64,000 nucleotides of DNA from positions 1-64,000 of the forward strand of contig NZ_VWNB01000006.1 in the NCBI RefSeq assembly GCF_013387475.1, read 5' to 3'. Every line of letters begins with the position of its first letter. Positions within the stretch are counted from its first letter, which is position 1. Origin of the DNA: Mariprofundus sp. KV. Lineage in GTDB: Bacteria > Pseudomonadota > Zetaproteobacteria > Mariprofundales > Mariprofundaceae. Position numbers and translations under genes: made by a program. The notes under the pieces were generated by a model. The model was not told the DNA's origin. It saw only the letters and a program-made list of their open reading frames with translations, and did no database searches. Below, piece by piece: positions 11,327 to 19,443 of the stretch.

Positions 11327-12262
11327 ATGCAGATATTTAACTCATGGGATGAGGCCAAAGTTTCAGAGATTAAAGGCGGTGCTATTACTGTCGGTAATTT
11401 TGATGGCGTACATATGGGCCATGAACAGGTGCTGGCTGAAACCAATGGTCACGCCAGCGCAGCCGACGGGCCGACGATTGTCGTCACCTTTGAACCGCAC
11501 CCGCGCGCTGTTCTCTACCCTGAGGAGGCACCACGTCGCCTCTGCCATGTGCAGGAGCGTATGCAGTATCTCCAGGCTGCTGGCGTAGATGCTGTGCTAC
11601 TGCTGGAGTTCACCAAAGAGCTGGCGACATGGTCAGCTGAAAGATTCTCCAACACACTGCATGAGACATTTGCCTTCAAACATATCCATGTCGGATACGA
11701 TTTTGCCTTTGGCCATGATCGACAGGGCCATGTCGATGATCTGCGCAGGCTTGGCGATACCCAGCACTTCACTGTAACTGAAGCCTCTGCCTTTGAGATG
11801 ATGGGCGCTGTGGTCTCCAGCTCGCGTATCCGTTCAGCTGTTGAGGCGGCCGATTTCAAACTGGCCAAAACACTGCTCGGGCGTGATTACTCGATAGCAG
11901 GCAAGGTGCTGCATGGTGAGAAGCGTGGGCGTGAGATGAATTTCCCTACCGCCAATGTTGATGTGGCTGATCTGGCCCACCCGCCGGTTGGTATCTACGC
12001 CGTGCGTGCCAACAATATCGACAGATCAAAAACGTGGAATGGTGCCGCCTACCTCGGCTACCGCCCCACCTTCAATGGCCGCACCCTGCTTCTGGAGACG
12101 CACCTGCTGGATGACTCTCCTGATCTCTACGATCACTGCCTGAATGTCAGTTTTATCAAACGCATTCGCGAAGATCGCAAATTCACCGGCCACGCCGATC
12201 TGGCTGCCCAGATCGCCAAAGATTGTGATATGGCCAGACAGATTTTAGAAGACACTGAGTAA
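11327..12262 (+). CDS. ribF: Riboflavin kinase / FAD synthetase
   Basis: 311 residues, standard for bifunctional RibF, which phosphorylates riboflavin to FMN and adenylylates FMN to FAD. The FAD synthetase half has ITVGNFDGVHMGHEQVL (the HxGH-type nucleotidyltransferase site), TFEPHPRAV, GYDFAFGHDRQG and SSSRIRSAV. The riboflavin kinase half begins near residue 187 with GKVLHGEKRGREMNFPTANV and contains the flavin-site GIYAV and ETHLLD. ribF is next to ileS in many proteobacteria; here a GxxExxY cassette sits between them, so it probably inserted into the ribF-ileS gap. Confidence 0.96.
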   Translation: MQIFNSWDEAKVSEIKGGAITVGNFDGVHMGHEQVLAETNGHASAADGPTIVVTFEPHPRAVLYPEEAPRRLCHVQERMQYLQAAGVDAVLLLEFTKELATWSAERFSNTLHETFAFKHIHVGYDFAFGHDRQGHVDDLRRLGDTQHFTVTEASAFEMMGAVVSSSRIRSAVEAADFKLAKTLLGRDYSIAGKVLHGEKRGREMNFPTANVDVADLAHPPVGIYAVRANNIDRSKTWNGAAYLGYRPTFNGRTLLLETHLLDDSPDLYDHCLNVSFIKRIREDRKFTGHADLAAQIAKDCDMARQILEDTE

Positions 12263-12704
12263 TTTAGACACAGATGAACGCAGATTGACGCAGATAAATT
12301 CAAATTCAAGGAACTGACTGAGCAGATTATTCGAGTGGCATATACTGTCCATAACGCACTGGGCTCAGTGCTTTCTGGAAAAAGTTTACGAGAATGCAAT
12401 GGTGATTGAACTCGGCAAGACGGGTCTGAAAATCGATCAACAGGTTCCCTTACAGGTACAATATGATGACTTGATTGTAGGTGAATATTTCGCAGATCTG
12501 GTGGTGAATGATAAAATCATAGTGGAATTGAAATCAGTATCGCATATCCTGCCGGTTCATGAAGTGCAACTGGTCAACTATCTCAAGGCAACTGGCCTTG
12601 AAATCGGACTACTGATTAACTTCGCAGAGAAACGGGTGGAAGTCCGACGCAAGATTGAGAGCAGAGGTTAAATCTGCGAATATCTGCGTTCATCTGCGTC
12701 TAAA
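12263..12704 (+). mobile_element. GxxExxY cassette bounded by 35-nt imperfect inverted repeats
   Basis: The left end (12263-12297) and the reverse complement of the right end (12670-12704) agree at 29 of 35 positions. Both are built from the unit CAGATGAACGCAGAT and start TTTAGAC. The only gene inside is the frameshifted GxxExxY gene, whose stop lies at the inner edge of the right repeat. The cassette lies between ribF and ileS. No transposase is present. Confidence 0.7.
12291..12671 (+). pseudogene. GxxExxY protein, frameshifted
   Basis: Two frames together give a GxxExxY-family protein (PD-(D/E)XK nuclease superfamily, function unknown). Frame 1 reads KFKELTEQIIRVAYTVHNALGS; after one extra base near 12371-12376, frame 2 continues FLEKVYENAMVIELGKTGLK and on to the family core with GEYFADLVVNDKIIVELK, HEVQLVNYLKATG and GLLINF. 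The family motif G-F-L-E-x-x-Y is split by the frameshift. No in-frame ATG precedes frame 1; a stop lies just upstream. A shorter product starting at ATG 12399 (90 residues) keeps the VELK strand but loses the first two helices. Probably decayed. Confidence 0.75.
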
Positions 12705-12720
12705 CAAATGGAGCCACACT

Positions 12721-15492
12721 GTGTCTGAACAAGAAGTATTCGATTACAAATCTACTGTTTTCCTGCCAAAAACTGACTTTCCCATGCGTGGCAACCTGCC
12801 GCAGAGCGAGCCTACCCGCCTGCAGAAATGGGAAGATGAGAACCTCTACGCGCAGATTCGTGAGGCGCGCAAAGATGCGCCGAAGTTCGTGCTGCATGAT
12901 GGCCCGCCATACGCCAACGGCAGCATCCATATCGGTCATGCCCTGAACAAGGTACTTAAAGATGTTGTGACCCGCTCCCGTACCATGCTCGGTTTTGATG
13001 CCCCTTACGTACCGGGATGGGATTGCCATGGCCTGCCCATTGAGTTGAAGGTGGAAGAGAAGTTCAAAAAGAAGAAGCGCAAAAAAGAGGATATCTCCGA
13101 CTCTGAATTCCGTGCCGAGTGCCGCGACTATGCCAAAGGGCAGATCGATGTGCAGCGTGAAGAGTTCAAACGTCTGGGTATCACCGGTGATTGGGAAAAC
13201 CCGTACGTCACCATGGATTATAACTTTGAGGCCAACACCGTTCGTGAGATCGGCAAGTTCCTCGACAATGGCGGCCTCTATAAGGGGGCCAAACCTGTGC
13301 ACTGGTGTGTCTCCTGCGCGACTGCGCTGGCAGAGGCGGAGGTGGAGTATGAGGATCACACCTCACACTCGATCTATGTGAAATTCGCTGCCGGTGAAGA
13401 TCTGACCGATATCGCACCTGAACTGACCGGTGATCTCTCTATTGTTATCTGGACCACCACACCGTGGACGATCCCTGCCAATCTGGCTGTCTCTGTCGGC
13501 CCATCTATCGAATACTCAGCTGTGAAGATCACCGATGCCGCTGATAACCGCAATCTCAAAGTCGGAGAGATCATTATTCTGGCAGAGGATCTGCGTGCCG
13601 GTGTGATGCAGGCGATCGGCGCTGCCGGTGAGGTTGTCGCAACATTCAGCGGCGACAAACTGGACAAACGCAACTTCCGCCACCCCTACCTCGATCAGCA
13701 TGCTCCGATTCTGGTCGGCGATCATGTCACACTGGAGGCGGGTACAGGATCGGTGCATACCGCACCCGGCCATGGTCAGGAAGATTACGAGATCGGCATG
13801 AAATATGGCCTGAAGGCTTTCAACCCTGTCGGTGATACCGGCCTGTTTGATGAGGCCACCCCTGTTGTTGCCGGTCGCCACGTCTATCAGGCCAACGCCA
13901 TCATGGTTGAGCATCTGCTTAACTGTGGCGCCCTGCTTGAGACCAGTGAAGTTCGCCACTCCTATCCGCACTGCTGGCGCTGCCACAAACCTCTGATCTT
14001 CCGTGCCACACCGCAGTGGTTCATCTCCATGGATGCCAATGATCTGCGCAGCAAAGCACTGGCCGAGATCAAGAAGACAACCTGGACACCGGAATGGGGT
14101 GAAAACCGCATTCGTGCGATGGTGGAGCAGCGCCCTGACTGGTGTGTATCACGCCAGCGCAACTGGGGTGTACCGATCACCGCCATCCGCTGTGCCTGTG
14201 GTTCACATAAGGTGACCACTGCCGAGGTCGTTGAAGGCATCGCCAAACAGGTAGAAGAGGGAGGTGCAGATGTCTGGTTCGCCAAAGATGTCAGCGCATT
14301 CCTGCCTGCCGCTGCAACCTGCCCCGATTGCGGCGGCACTGAATTTACGAAAGAGACCGATATCCTCGATGTATGGTTCGACTCAGGCAGTACGCACGCC
14401 TGCGTGCTGGAACATCGTGATGATCTCTCCAGCCCTGCCGATCTCTACCTTGAGGGCTCTGATCAGCATCGCGGCTGGTTCCAGTCCTCGCTGCTGGAGA
14501 GTGTCGGTACCCGCGGCGTGGCACCGTTTAAAGGTGTGCTCACGCACGGTTTTGTGGTCGATAAAAACGGCAACAAGATGTCCAAATCCAAAGGCAATGT
14601 TGTAGCGCCGCAGAAGATTATCCAGCAACTCGGCTCAGATATCCTGCGCCTGTGGATCGCATCTGCCGACTATTCAGCAGATATCCGTATCTCTGATGAG
14701 ATTCTCAAACAGCTGGCTGAAGCCTATCGCCGCATCCGCAACACCATCCGCTTCCTGCTCGGCAATCTCGATGGCTTTGATCCGGTTCGTGATGCTGTTG
14801 CTCTGGCCGATCGTACGCCTCTGGATCAGTGGGCCAGCCACAGGCTTTCTCAGGTTGAGCACGTGGTGCACGATGCTTATGAGCACTACCAGTTTCACCG
14901 TATCCATCAGGAGATTCACAACTTCTGTTCGGTTGATCTGGGTGGCTTCTATCTCGATATCATCAAGGATCGTCTCTACTGTGATGCAACCGACTCCAGA
15001 CGTCGCGCCTCAGCCCGTGCCACCCTGTATGATCTTGCCGATACACTGATTCGACTGATTGCTCCGATTGTGCCATTCACAGCCGATGAGGCGTGGGAGT
15101 TCCTGCCCGGCTCTGATGAGAAGAGCATCCACCTGCAGCGCTTCCATCCGGTTGCTGATATCACTGTCGATGAGAAGGCGTGGGAAGCCTTCTTTGCCCT
15201 GCGTGAGCAGGTCAACACAGCGATGGATCAGGCCAAGAAGGATAAGATCATCGGTTCATCCATTGCAGCGACGGTGACAGTACCAAATCTGGATAGTGCA
15301 TTTGCCAAAGCTGTGGGTGAGAGCTGGGAACAGCTGTTCATCGTTGCCAAAGTGGAAGCCGGTGAAACCATCACAGTCAGGGCTGCAGATGGTGTGAAAT
15401 GCCCACGCTGCTGGAACTTCAGCGCACCAGCCGAGCCAACCCATGCTGTGCATAACGAACTCTGCCCACGCTGCTTTGAAGCCGTAGCATAA
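12721..15492 (+). CDS. ileS: Isoleucyl-tRNA synthetase
   Basis: 923 residues (E. coli 938). It charges tRNA-Ile and edits misactivated valine. The class I signatures are [11 protein letters not shown] (H70-H73) and KMSKS (619-623). The editing domain shows [14 protein letters not shown] and [12 protein letters not shown]. The C-terminal zinc finger ([10 protein letters not shown]...CPRCFEAVA) is complete, the bacterial type 1 form. GTG at 12721 is chosen: GGAG lies 7 nt upstream and the next residues match the family N-terminus, with [18 protein letters not shown] following. An ATG upstream at 12655 would start inside the neighbouring repeat. lspA, a frequent downstream partner, is absent here. 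Confidence 0.97.
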   Translation: MSEQEVFDYKSTVFLPKTDFPMRGNLPQSEPTRLQKWEDENLYAQIREARKDAPKFVLHDGPPYANGSIHIGHALNKVLKDVVTRSRTMLGFDAPYVPGWDCHGLPIELKVEEKFKKKKRKKEDISDSEFRAECRDYAKGQIDVQREEFKRLGITGDWENPYVTMDYNFEANTVREIGKFLDNGGLYKGAKPVHWCVSCATALAEAEVEYEDHTSHSIYVKFAAGEDLTDIAPELTGDLSIVIWTTTPWTIPANLAVSVGPSIEYSAVKITDAADNRNLKVGEIIILAEDLRAGVMQAIGAAGEVVATFSGDKLDKRNFRHPYLDQHAPILVGDHVTLEAGTGSVHTAPGHGQEDYEIGMKYGLKAFNPVGDTGLFDEATPVVAGRHVYQANAIMVEHLLNCGALLETSEVRHSYPHCWRCHKPLIFRATPQWFISMDANDLRSKALAEIKKTTWTPEWGENRIRAMVEQRPDWCVSRQRNWGVPITAIRCACGSHKVTTAEVVEGIAKQVEEGGADVWFAKDVSAFLPAAATCPDCGGTEFTKETDILDVWFDSGSTHACVLEHRDDLSSPADLYLEGSDQHRGWFQSSLLESVGTRGVAPFKGVLTHGFVVDKNGNKMSKSKGNVVAPQKIIQQLGSDILRLWIASADYSADIRISDEILKQLAEAYRRIRNTIRFLLGNLDGFDPVRDAVALADRTPLDQWASHRLSQVEHVVHDAYEHYQFHRIHQEIHNFCSVDLGGFYLDIIKDRLYCDATDSRRRASARATLYDLADTLIRLIAPIVPFTADEAWEFLPGSDEKSIHLQRFHPVADITVDEKAWEAFFALREQVNTAMDQAKKDKIIGSSIAATVTVPNLDSAFAKAVGESWEQLFIVAKVEAGETITVRAADGVKCPRCWNFSAPAEPTHAVHNELCPRCFEAVA

Positions 15493-15645
15493 GGGCGGAA
15501 CCTGTGCGGCCCACGACGGGTCGCAGTAGCACGATGCGATGCGTTAAAAGCGTGTACGCATCCCGGCTCGCAACAATTTCCATTCGGTCGGGGAGAGGGC
15601 GAATGGATCTGCCGCATGGATGCAGCAGAAATTTCAGGATGAAAA

Positions 15646-15675
15646 AAAGGCCCCGCATTTGCGGGGCCTTTCTAT
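15646..15675. terminator. Bidirectional terminator between ileS and the cytochrome b gene
   Basis: An 11-bp perfect stem AAAGGCCCCGC / GCGGGGCCTTT with an ATTT loop (15646-15671) has A and T runs on either side. It is placed to stop transcripts of ileS and of the convergent cytochrome gene. Confidence 0.85.
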
Positions 15676-15695
15676 TGCACTTTACGGCTTTCGCA

Positions 15696-16433
15696 TTATC
15701 CGTTGAGATCTTCCGGCTCTTTGGAGAGCGCCTTACGACCTGTAATCATCGCTGAAACCAGGCCACCACCCTCTTTGATCTCGGTACGTACCACGACAAA
15801 GATATGCAGAAGAATCAGGAACATCAGGAAGTAGGATGTGTAGATATGCACAGTGCCGAACGGGCCTTTGAATGCGCTCAGGGCTTTGGCTTTCTCTGCA
15901 TCAGTACCTGTTTTGTCATACGGTTTGATCGTTGCAGGATCAACACCTTCTGCTGCGATCTGTGCGGCAAACGTGGAACCAAACGGCGGGTAATAGATAT
16001 CGGTACCGGCACGAACCAGACCGGTCACCGCCATCACAGAGAGTGAGAGCATAATCACCGCTACAGCCAGACGACCCAGCGGATTGTGACCCACATACTG
16101 TTTTGGCTCACCAGCTTTGATGCTGCCCAGATAGGCGCTCAATTCACCGATATAACCTTTACCGGGAAAGATATTCATCCAGCGCGAGTAACGACCACCG
16201 ACAAAACCCCAGCCAATACGCACTGCCAGATTCAGAACAAACACATAACCGATCAGCACATGGATGGTTTTCAGGGTGATCTTCGCCTCCAGGCTGGTGA
16301 TGCCCATATCCTTCTTGAACAGCATCATCAGACCCATAAAGATCAGTAGCAGCACGGTCGTGAAATTCACCCAGTGGAAAATACGCGTAGGGAGATCCCA
16401 CGCCTTGTACGACTTCAAAATCTTCTCTTTCAA
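15696..16433 (-). CDS. Cytochrome b561 / Ni-Fe hydrogenase-type cytochrome b
   Basis: 245 residues from the TTG at 16433. It is an inner-membrane di-haem b-type cytochrome of the four-helix family. It begins KAWDLPTRIFHWVNF, has further His-bearing helices TLKTIHVLIGY and YVGHNPLGRLAV, and ends with HIYTSYFLMFLILLHIFVVVRTE, supplying the histidines that usually bind two haems. An insert of about 50 residues (PPFGSTFAAQI to KALSAFKG) lies before the last helix. TTG is preferred because AGGAG sits 7 nt upstream and the family starts near this point. The ATG at 16484 has an SD-like GGGAGGG that is really the arm of the upstream terminator. Redox partner unknown; no hydrogenase or periplasmic cytochrome c gene is adjacent. 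Confidence 0.85.
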   Translation of the reverse strand: MKEKILKSYKAWDLPTRIFHWVNFTTVLLLIFMGLMMLFKKDMGITSLEAKITLKTIHVLIGYVFVLNLAVRIGWGFVGGRYSRWMNIFPGKGYIGELSAYLGSIKAGEPKQYVGHNPLGRLAVAVIMLSLSVMAVTGLVRAGTDIYYPPFGSTFAAQIAAEGVDPATIKPYDKTGTDAEKAKALSAFKGPFGTVHIYTSYFLMFLILLHIFVVVRTEIKEGGGLVSAMITGRKALSKEPEDLNG

Positions 16434-16483
16434 TTCAGATCTCCTATCTCTTATCAAAGTCATGTGTGACTTCGATTGTTTCA

Positions 16484-16516
16484 TAAAAATAACCCTCCCC
16501 CCATACAGGGGAAGGG
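16484..16516 (-). terminator. Terminator of the FKBP gene
   Basis: On the minus strand the arms CCCTTCCCC and GGGGAGGG pair with one bulged base (16493-16516), followed by TTATTTTTAT. It lies 65 bp after the FKBP stop. Its right arm mimics a ribosome site for the cytochrome gene, which affects the choice of that gene's start. Confidence 0.7.
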
Positions 16517-16580
16517 CAGCAATGTTATTTGTGAATTGTGACAAAATGATGAATCATTTCGATGCATCATGCATAGCTCT

Positions 16581-17354
16581 CTACTTGTTGGCTTCTGCCT
16601 GTGCCGCCTTGGCAGCCTCTTCCAGCTTGGCAGCAGCTTCTGCTTCTGCCTTCTCATCAACGATCGCAACCAGTTCAACCTCGAAGATCAGTACGCTGTT
16701 GGGACCAATCTTGGCACCGGCTCCACGCTCGCCATAAGCAAGCTCAGATGGCAGAACAAGCCTGTATTTGGAGCCGACATTCATCAGCTGAACGCCCTCC
16801 TGCCAACCGGCAATCACGCCAGCCAGAGGGAAGGTGATCGGCTCACCACGGCTGTAGGAGGAGTCGAACTCAACACCATCAATCGTTGTACCTTTGTAGT
16901 GAACGGTAACTTTATCGTTGAGGGTCGGCTTGGCGCCCTCACCCTGCAGAATCACCTGATAGTGCAGACCACTCGGCGTTACAGTCACGCCCTCTTTGCC
17001 TGCATGCTCAGCAAGAAAAGCGGTGCCTTCGGCCTTGTTCTTTTCAGCTGCCGCTTTCTGCTCAACTGCCTTCTTCTCAGCCTGCTTTACAAAAAAGGCC
17101 TGTTTCACCTTGTTGGCATCTTCCTGAGTCAGTTTGGTCTCGACGCCATCAAGCCGATCATTGATCGCGGCTATCATTACAGCCCGATCCAGATCAGTAC
17201 CCAGCGTTTTTAGTGACATGCCGATATCCATACCGATGGCATAGGCAAGTTTGGACTCCTCACTATCAAGTGTTAGTGCCGGAGCTTTTTTCTCCTCCTG
17301 CTGACTGCATGCTGCAAGCAGAACAACACAGGCAAGAATAAATACCTTTTTCAT
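16581..17354 (-). CDS. FKBP-type peptidyl-prolyl isomerase lipoprotein (Mip/FkpA-like)
   Basis: 257 residues. The signal peptide ends in the lipobox LLAAC (Cys16), so the mature protein is probably a lipoprotein facing the periplasm. Residues 30-110 form the helical dimerisation domain of Mip/FkpA proteins (SKLAYAIGMDIGMSLK). Residues 120-230 are the FKBP domain (VTVHYKGTTIDGVEFDSSYSRG, LAGVIAGWQEGVQLM, LAYGERGAG, LIFEVELV). An Ala/Glu/Lys-rich tail of about 25 residues follows. It would isomerise Xaa-Pro bonds and act as an envelope chaperone. The ATG at 17354 is chosen for the AGGGAGAG just upstream and the normal signal-peptide start; an ATG five codons earlier is less likely. Confidence 0.93.
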   Translation of the reverse strand: MKKVFILACVVLLAACSQQEEKKAPALTLDSEESKLAYAIGMDIGMSLKTLGTDLDRAVMIAAINDRLDGVETKLTQEDANKVKQAFFVKQAEKKAVEQKAAAEKNKAEGTAFLAEHAGKEGVTVTPSGLHYQVILQGEGAKPTLNDKVTVHYKGTTIDGVEFDSSYSRGEPITFPLAGVIAGWQEGVQLMNVGSKYRLVLPSELAYGERGAGAKIGPNSVLIFEVELVAIVDEKAEAEAAAKLEEAAKAAQAEANK

Positions 17355-17455
17355 GATCTCTCCCTTCATAAGAAACTGTTAACTACCCGCTTATCAAAGC
17401 TGATATATCTGAAGATGGCAAGGTCAAACTTCTCGCTGCAACCCTGCAGTTGTTT

Positions 17456-17469
17456 TATTCCCACTCAAT
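17456..17469. repeat. attL core (displaced guaA tail)
   Basis: TATTCCCACTCAAT, identical to 22903-22916. Read on the minus strand it encodes IEWE followed by TAA, so integration leaves guaA with an intact C-terminus and strands the original tail here. Confidence 0.85.
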
Positions 17470-17712
17470 AGCGCCACCGTTGCTATTTAACAAAAACAAG
17501 GGGGTTTGTAAGTTCTTTGTAACACGATCGAGGATTTCGACTGAAACACAGAACTTCTAACCCCTTGATTTTAAAGAACTTTCAAAATCACAACTTACAA
17601 ACTTTGCAACATAGTACCGCTACACCCTGCTACTGCAATCCCTTCGTACTTCCTGCGCTAATTCTACAACATTTTGTATATCTGCCTATAAGCACGATCA
17701 TAGGAGAACGAC
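17470..17712. other. Left arm of the element: integrase arm-site repeats and an inverted repeat
   Basis: No gene is seen in 17355-17712. GTTTGTAAG (17504-17512), CTTTGTAA (17515-17522) and an inverted copy CTTACAAAC (17594-17602) match repeats beside the integrase gene at 22782-22862, as expected for arm-type integrase sites. A 7-bp inverted repeat TGATTTT/AAAATCA (17566-17590) lies between them. Confidence 0.6.
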
Positions 17713-17943
17713 ATGCTGTATATCAAAGGAAGAGTGAACTCATCAAAGCTGGTTGAGCCGGATGGTAAGAAGCCATACTACAACGTCCAATTCATCAGCG
17801 AGGCCGCAAGCGGTGCGCTGATACCAACATGGGCGAGGGTCTATTCAGGATCAGCAATCAATATTGGCGACGAGCTGGAAGTTCAGGTCAAGGTGAATGC
17901 CTGGGACAAGGACAAGTTCCAGCTCATCGGCTTCATGGACTGA
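17713..17943 (+). CDS. Small beta-rich protein, possible ssDNA-binding OB-fold
   Basis: 76 residues, first gene of the element's rightward operon, behind AGGAG. The sequence is a run of predicted beta strands (YIKGRVNSSKLVE, YYNVQFISEA, TWARVYSG, ELEVQVKVNAWD, FQLIGFMD), the pattern of a single OB-fold and of the gene V-like ssDNA-binding proteins encoded beside Rep genes in rolling-circle elements. There is no signal peptide or membrane segment. Function is inferred from fold pattern and context, not from a recognised family. Confidence 0.5.
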   Translation: MLYIKGRVNSSKLVEPDGKKPYYNVQFISEAASGALIPTWARVYSGSAINIGDELEVQVKVNAWDKDKFQLIGFMD

Positions 17944-17978
17944 GGGAGTCGGGGAGGCCAATGCCTCCCCGTTGTCTT

Positions 17979-18176
17979 ATGATGAAGCGACTGACACACC
18001 TTCATGCCTTCAATGTGGATGAGCGAACAGCTCACCACCTGCATCTGCTTTGTAATCGCTACGAGCTGAGCGAGAACGAACTCATTGCGAAGGGTCTCGA
18101 ACTCGCGGAGCTGAAACTGGCCGAGTTTGAGATTCGTCTCGCCGTACAACTGGAGGATTGGCCGGATGAAGCTTGA
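17979..18176 (+). CDS. Ribbon-helix-helix-like small protein
   Basis: 65 residues (ATG 17979, a second ATG immediately after). The pattern is that of an RHH DNA-binding protein: a short N-terminal strand (LTHLHAFNVDE), helix A (RTAHHLHLLCNRYE), a turn and helix B (SENELIAKGLELAELKLAE). The acidic C-terminus follows. In plasmids and integrative elements such proteins act as repressors or relaxosome accessory factors. It overlaps the next gene by 11 nt, indicating coupled translation. No named family recognised. Confidence 0.5.
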   Translation: MMKRLTHLHAFNVDERTAHHLHLLCNRYELSENELIAKGLELAELKLAEFEIRLAVQLEDWPDEA

Positions 18177-18369
18177 GAAGTGCAAACCAATCGAAATTCC
18201 CATCGACCCAGCCAAGTTCTCGGCGGAACGCCGCGCGAAGAGAAAGGCGTTCGCCGAGATCCTGTTCAGGCTCCTCATAGGTGCTGCGGTTCTCTATTTC
18301 CTAACCCATCCAGCCGACCTCATGGCGACCATCACCTACCTGCAGAAGCTGTTCTCGTCGCCATGGTAG
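18166..18369 (+). CDS. Small single-pass membrane protein
   Basis: 67 residues, with GGAGG 9 nt before the ATG. A hydrophilic, basic N-terminus (AERRAKRKAF) precedes one membrane helix (about 31-47, LFRLLIGAAVLYFLT) and a short C-terminus, so the N-terminus should be cytoplasmic. The stop overlaps the start of the ATPase gene (ATGGTAG), suggesting that the two proteins are made together. It could anchor the ATPase, which has no membrane segment of its own. It lacks the signal peptide, acidic head and basic tail of filamentous-phage major coat proteins. Confidence 0.55.
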   Translation: MKLEKCKPIEIPIDPAKFSAERRAKRKAFAEILFRLLIGAAVLYFLTHPADLMATITYLQKLFSSPW

Positions 18370-19382
18370 TAAAATCAATTCCGAATCACCTGCTGGAGCA
18401 ATGCCTCGTGCTGTTTCGCGCTCTGTCGCTCTACTCTGTGGAGAGCGAGAGCTACATGTTCCCGAATATCGTGAGATCGAAGCAGAATGAGTTGGTGGTC
18501 GTGGCTCCGTATTCGATCAGCAGAGAGAAGTTCGAGAAGGCATTGGACGGGCTGGGAAGCATCTTCGGTCGCAAGTTCATCGGGCTGGAGGATTTGGGCA
18601 ACCACCGATGGCTGCTTCAGGAGTACAAGCTCCCTGAACTGGTGCCGTACTCTTCCCGCCCCGCGAATATCCCTGTCGAGGACTACTGGCTGGGCACCTA
18701 TGAAGATGGCTCGCCTGTCGTTCTGAGATTTGAGCATAGTCCGGTGCTGCTCGTTGCTGGTGCATCAGGATCGGGAAAAACCGAGCTGTTCAAGGTGCTG
18801 CTGCGGGAGATCGAGCAAGCATGGGGATCGGATGTGATCACTATCGCCGAGGGAGCCAAGGCCGGAAATGACTTCCGGCATCAGCCTTGCAAAAAGCTAG
18901 TCACCGAGACAGATGAAGTGCTAGCGGTGTACGAGCATATGCTCTCGCTCTATGAGAAGCGAAAACAGCTCATCAAGAAGCTCGATGTGGACAACTGGCT
19001 ACAGGCTCGGGAGAAGGGAGTTGAGTGGCGGCCTCACTATTTCCTGATCGATGAGTGCCCACTATTCCTGTCAGCTCCGAAAAAGGGCGATGATGACTTC
19101 AACGAACGAACAAGAATCATCAAAATCGCTTCTCATCTCGCCGCACGTGGTCGCTATGTCGGTCTATTCCAGATTCTCGGAACTCAGGACCCATCCAGTA
19201 CAGGGCTGCCCTCGGATATCATGAACCAAGTCAGGCTCAAGATTGGCTACTCAATGCGAACCGCTGAGATGAGCCGAGCCTACTTTGGTCAGGCAAGCGC
19301 ACATGCAGCTGACCTCGTGAGAGGCAAAGGTATCGCGATGCTCGGTAGTGAGCCTCGGATTTTCAGAGGCGCATTAAATTAG
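18363..19382 (+). CDS. FtsK/SpoIIIE-like DNA translocase ATPase
   Basis: 339 residues. A N-terminal domain of about 110 residues has no motif I recognise. The ATPase domain starts near residue 112 (NIPVEDYWLGTYEDGSPVVL, the strand before the nucleotide site in FtsK/TraSA-type proteins). Walker A is GASGSGKT (133-140) and Walker B is HYFLIDECPLF (Asp230, Glu231). The stretch HLAARGRYVGLFQILGTQDP matches the FtsK sensor region. There is no membrane helix and no zonula-occludens-toxin pattern, so it differs from inovirus pI. FtsK-like ATPases move double-stranded DNA in AICE and Tn916-type conjugation, which suggests a DNA-transfer role here. The start overlaps the TM-protein stop. Confidence 0.75.
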   Translation: MVVKSIPNHLLEQCLVLFRALSLYSVESESYMFPNIVRSKQNELVVVAPYSISREKFEKALDGLGSIFGRKFIGLEDLGNHRWLLQEYKLPELVPYSSRPANIPVEDYWLGTYEDGSPVVLRFEHSPVLLVAGASGSGKTELFKVLLREIEQAWGSDVITIAEGAKAGNDFRHQPCKKLVTETDEVLAVYEHMLSLYEKRKQLIKKLDVDNWLQAREKGVEWRPHYFLIDECPLFLSAPKKGDDDFNERTRIIKIASHLAARGRYVGLFQILGTQDPSSTGLPSDIMNQVRLKIGYSMRTAEMSRAYFGQASAHAADLVRGKGIAMLGSEPRIFRGALN

Positions 19383-19402
19383 GCGTGCTAGCCGCCACAA
19401 AC

Positions 19403-19427
19403 AAAAAAGCCACCCCGAAGGGTGGCT
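19403..19427 (-). terminator. Terminator of the secreted-protein gene
   Basis: An 8-bp stem AGCCACCC/GGGTGGCT (19408-19427) with, on the minus strand, a TTCG loop and a following T-run. It also separates the convergent ATPase gene. Confidence 0.8.
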
Positions 19428-19443
19428 CGATGCGATCAGGTGA

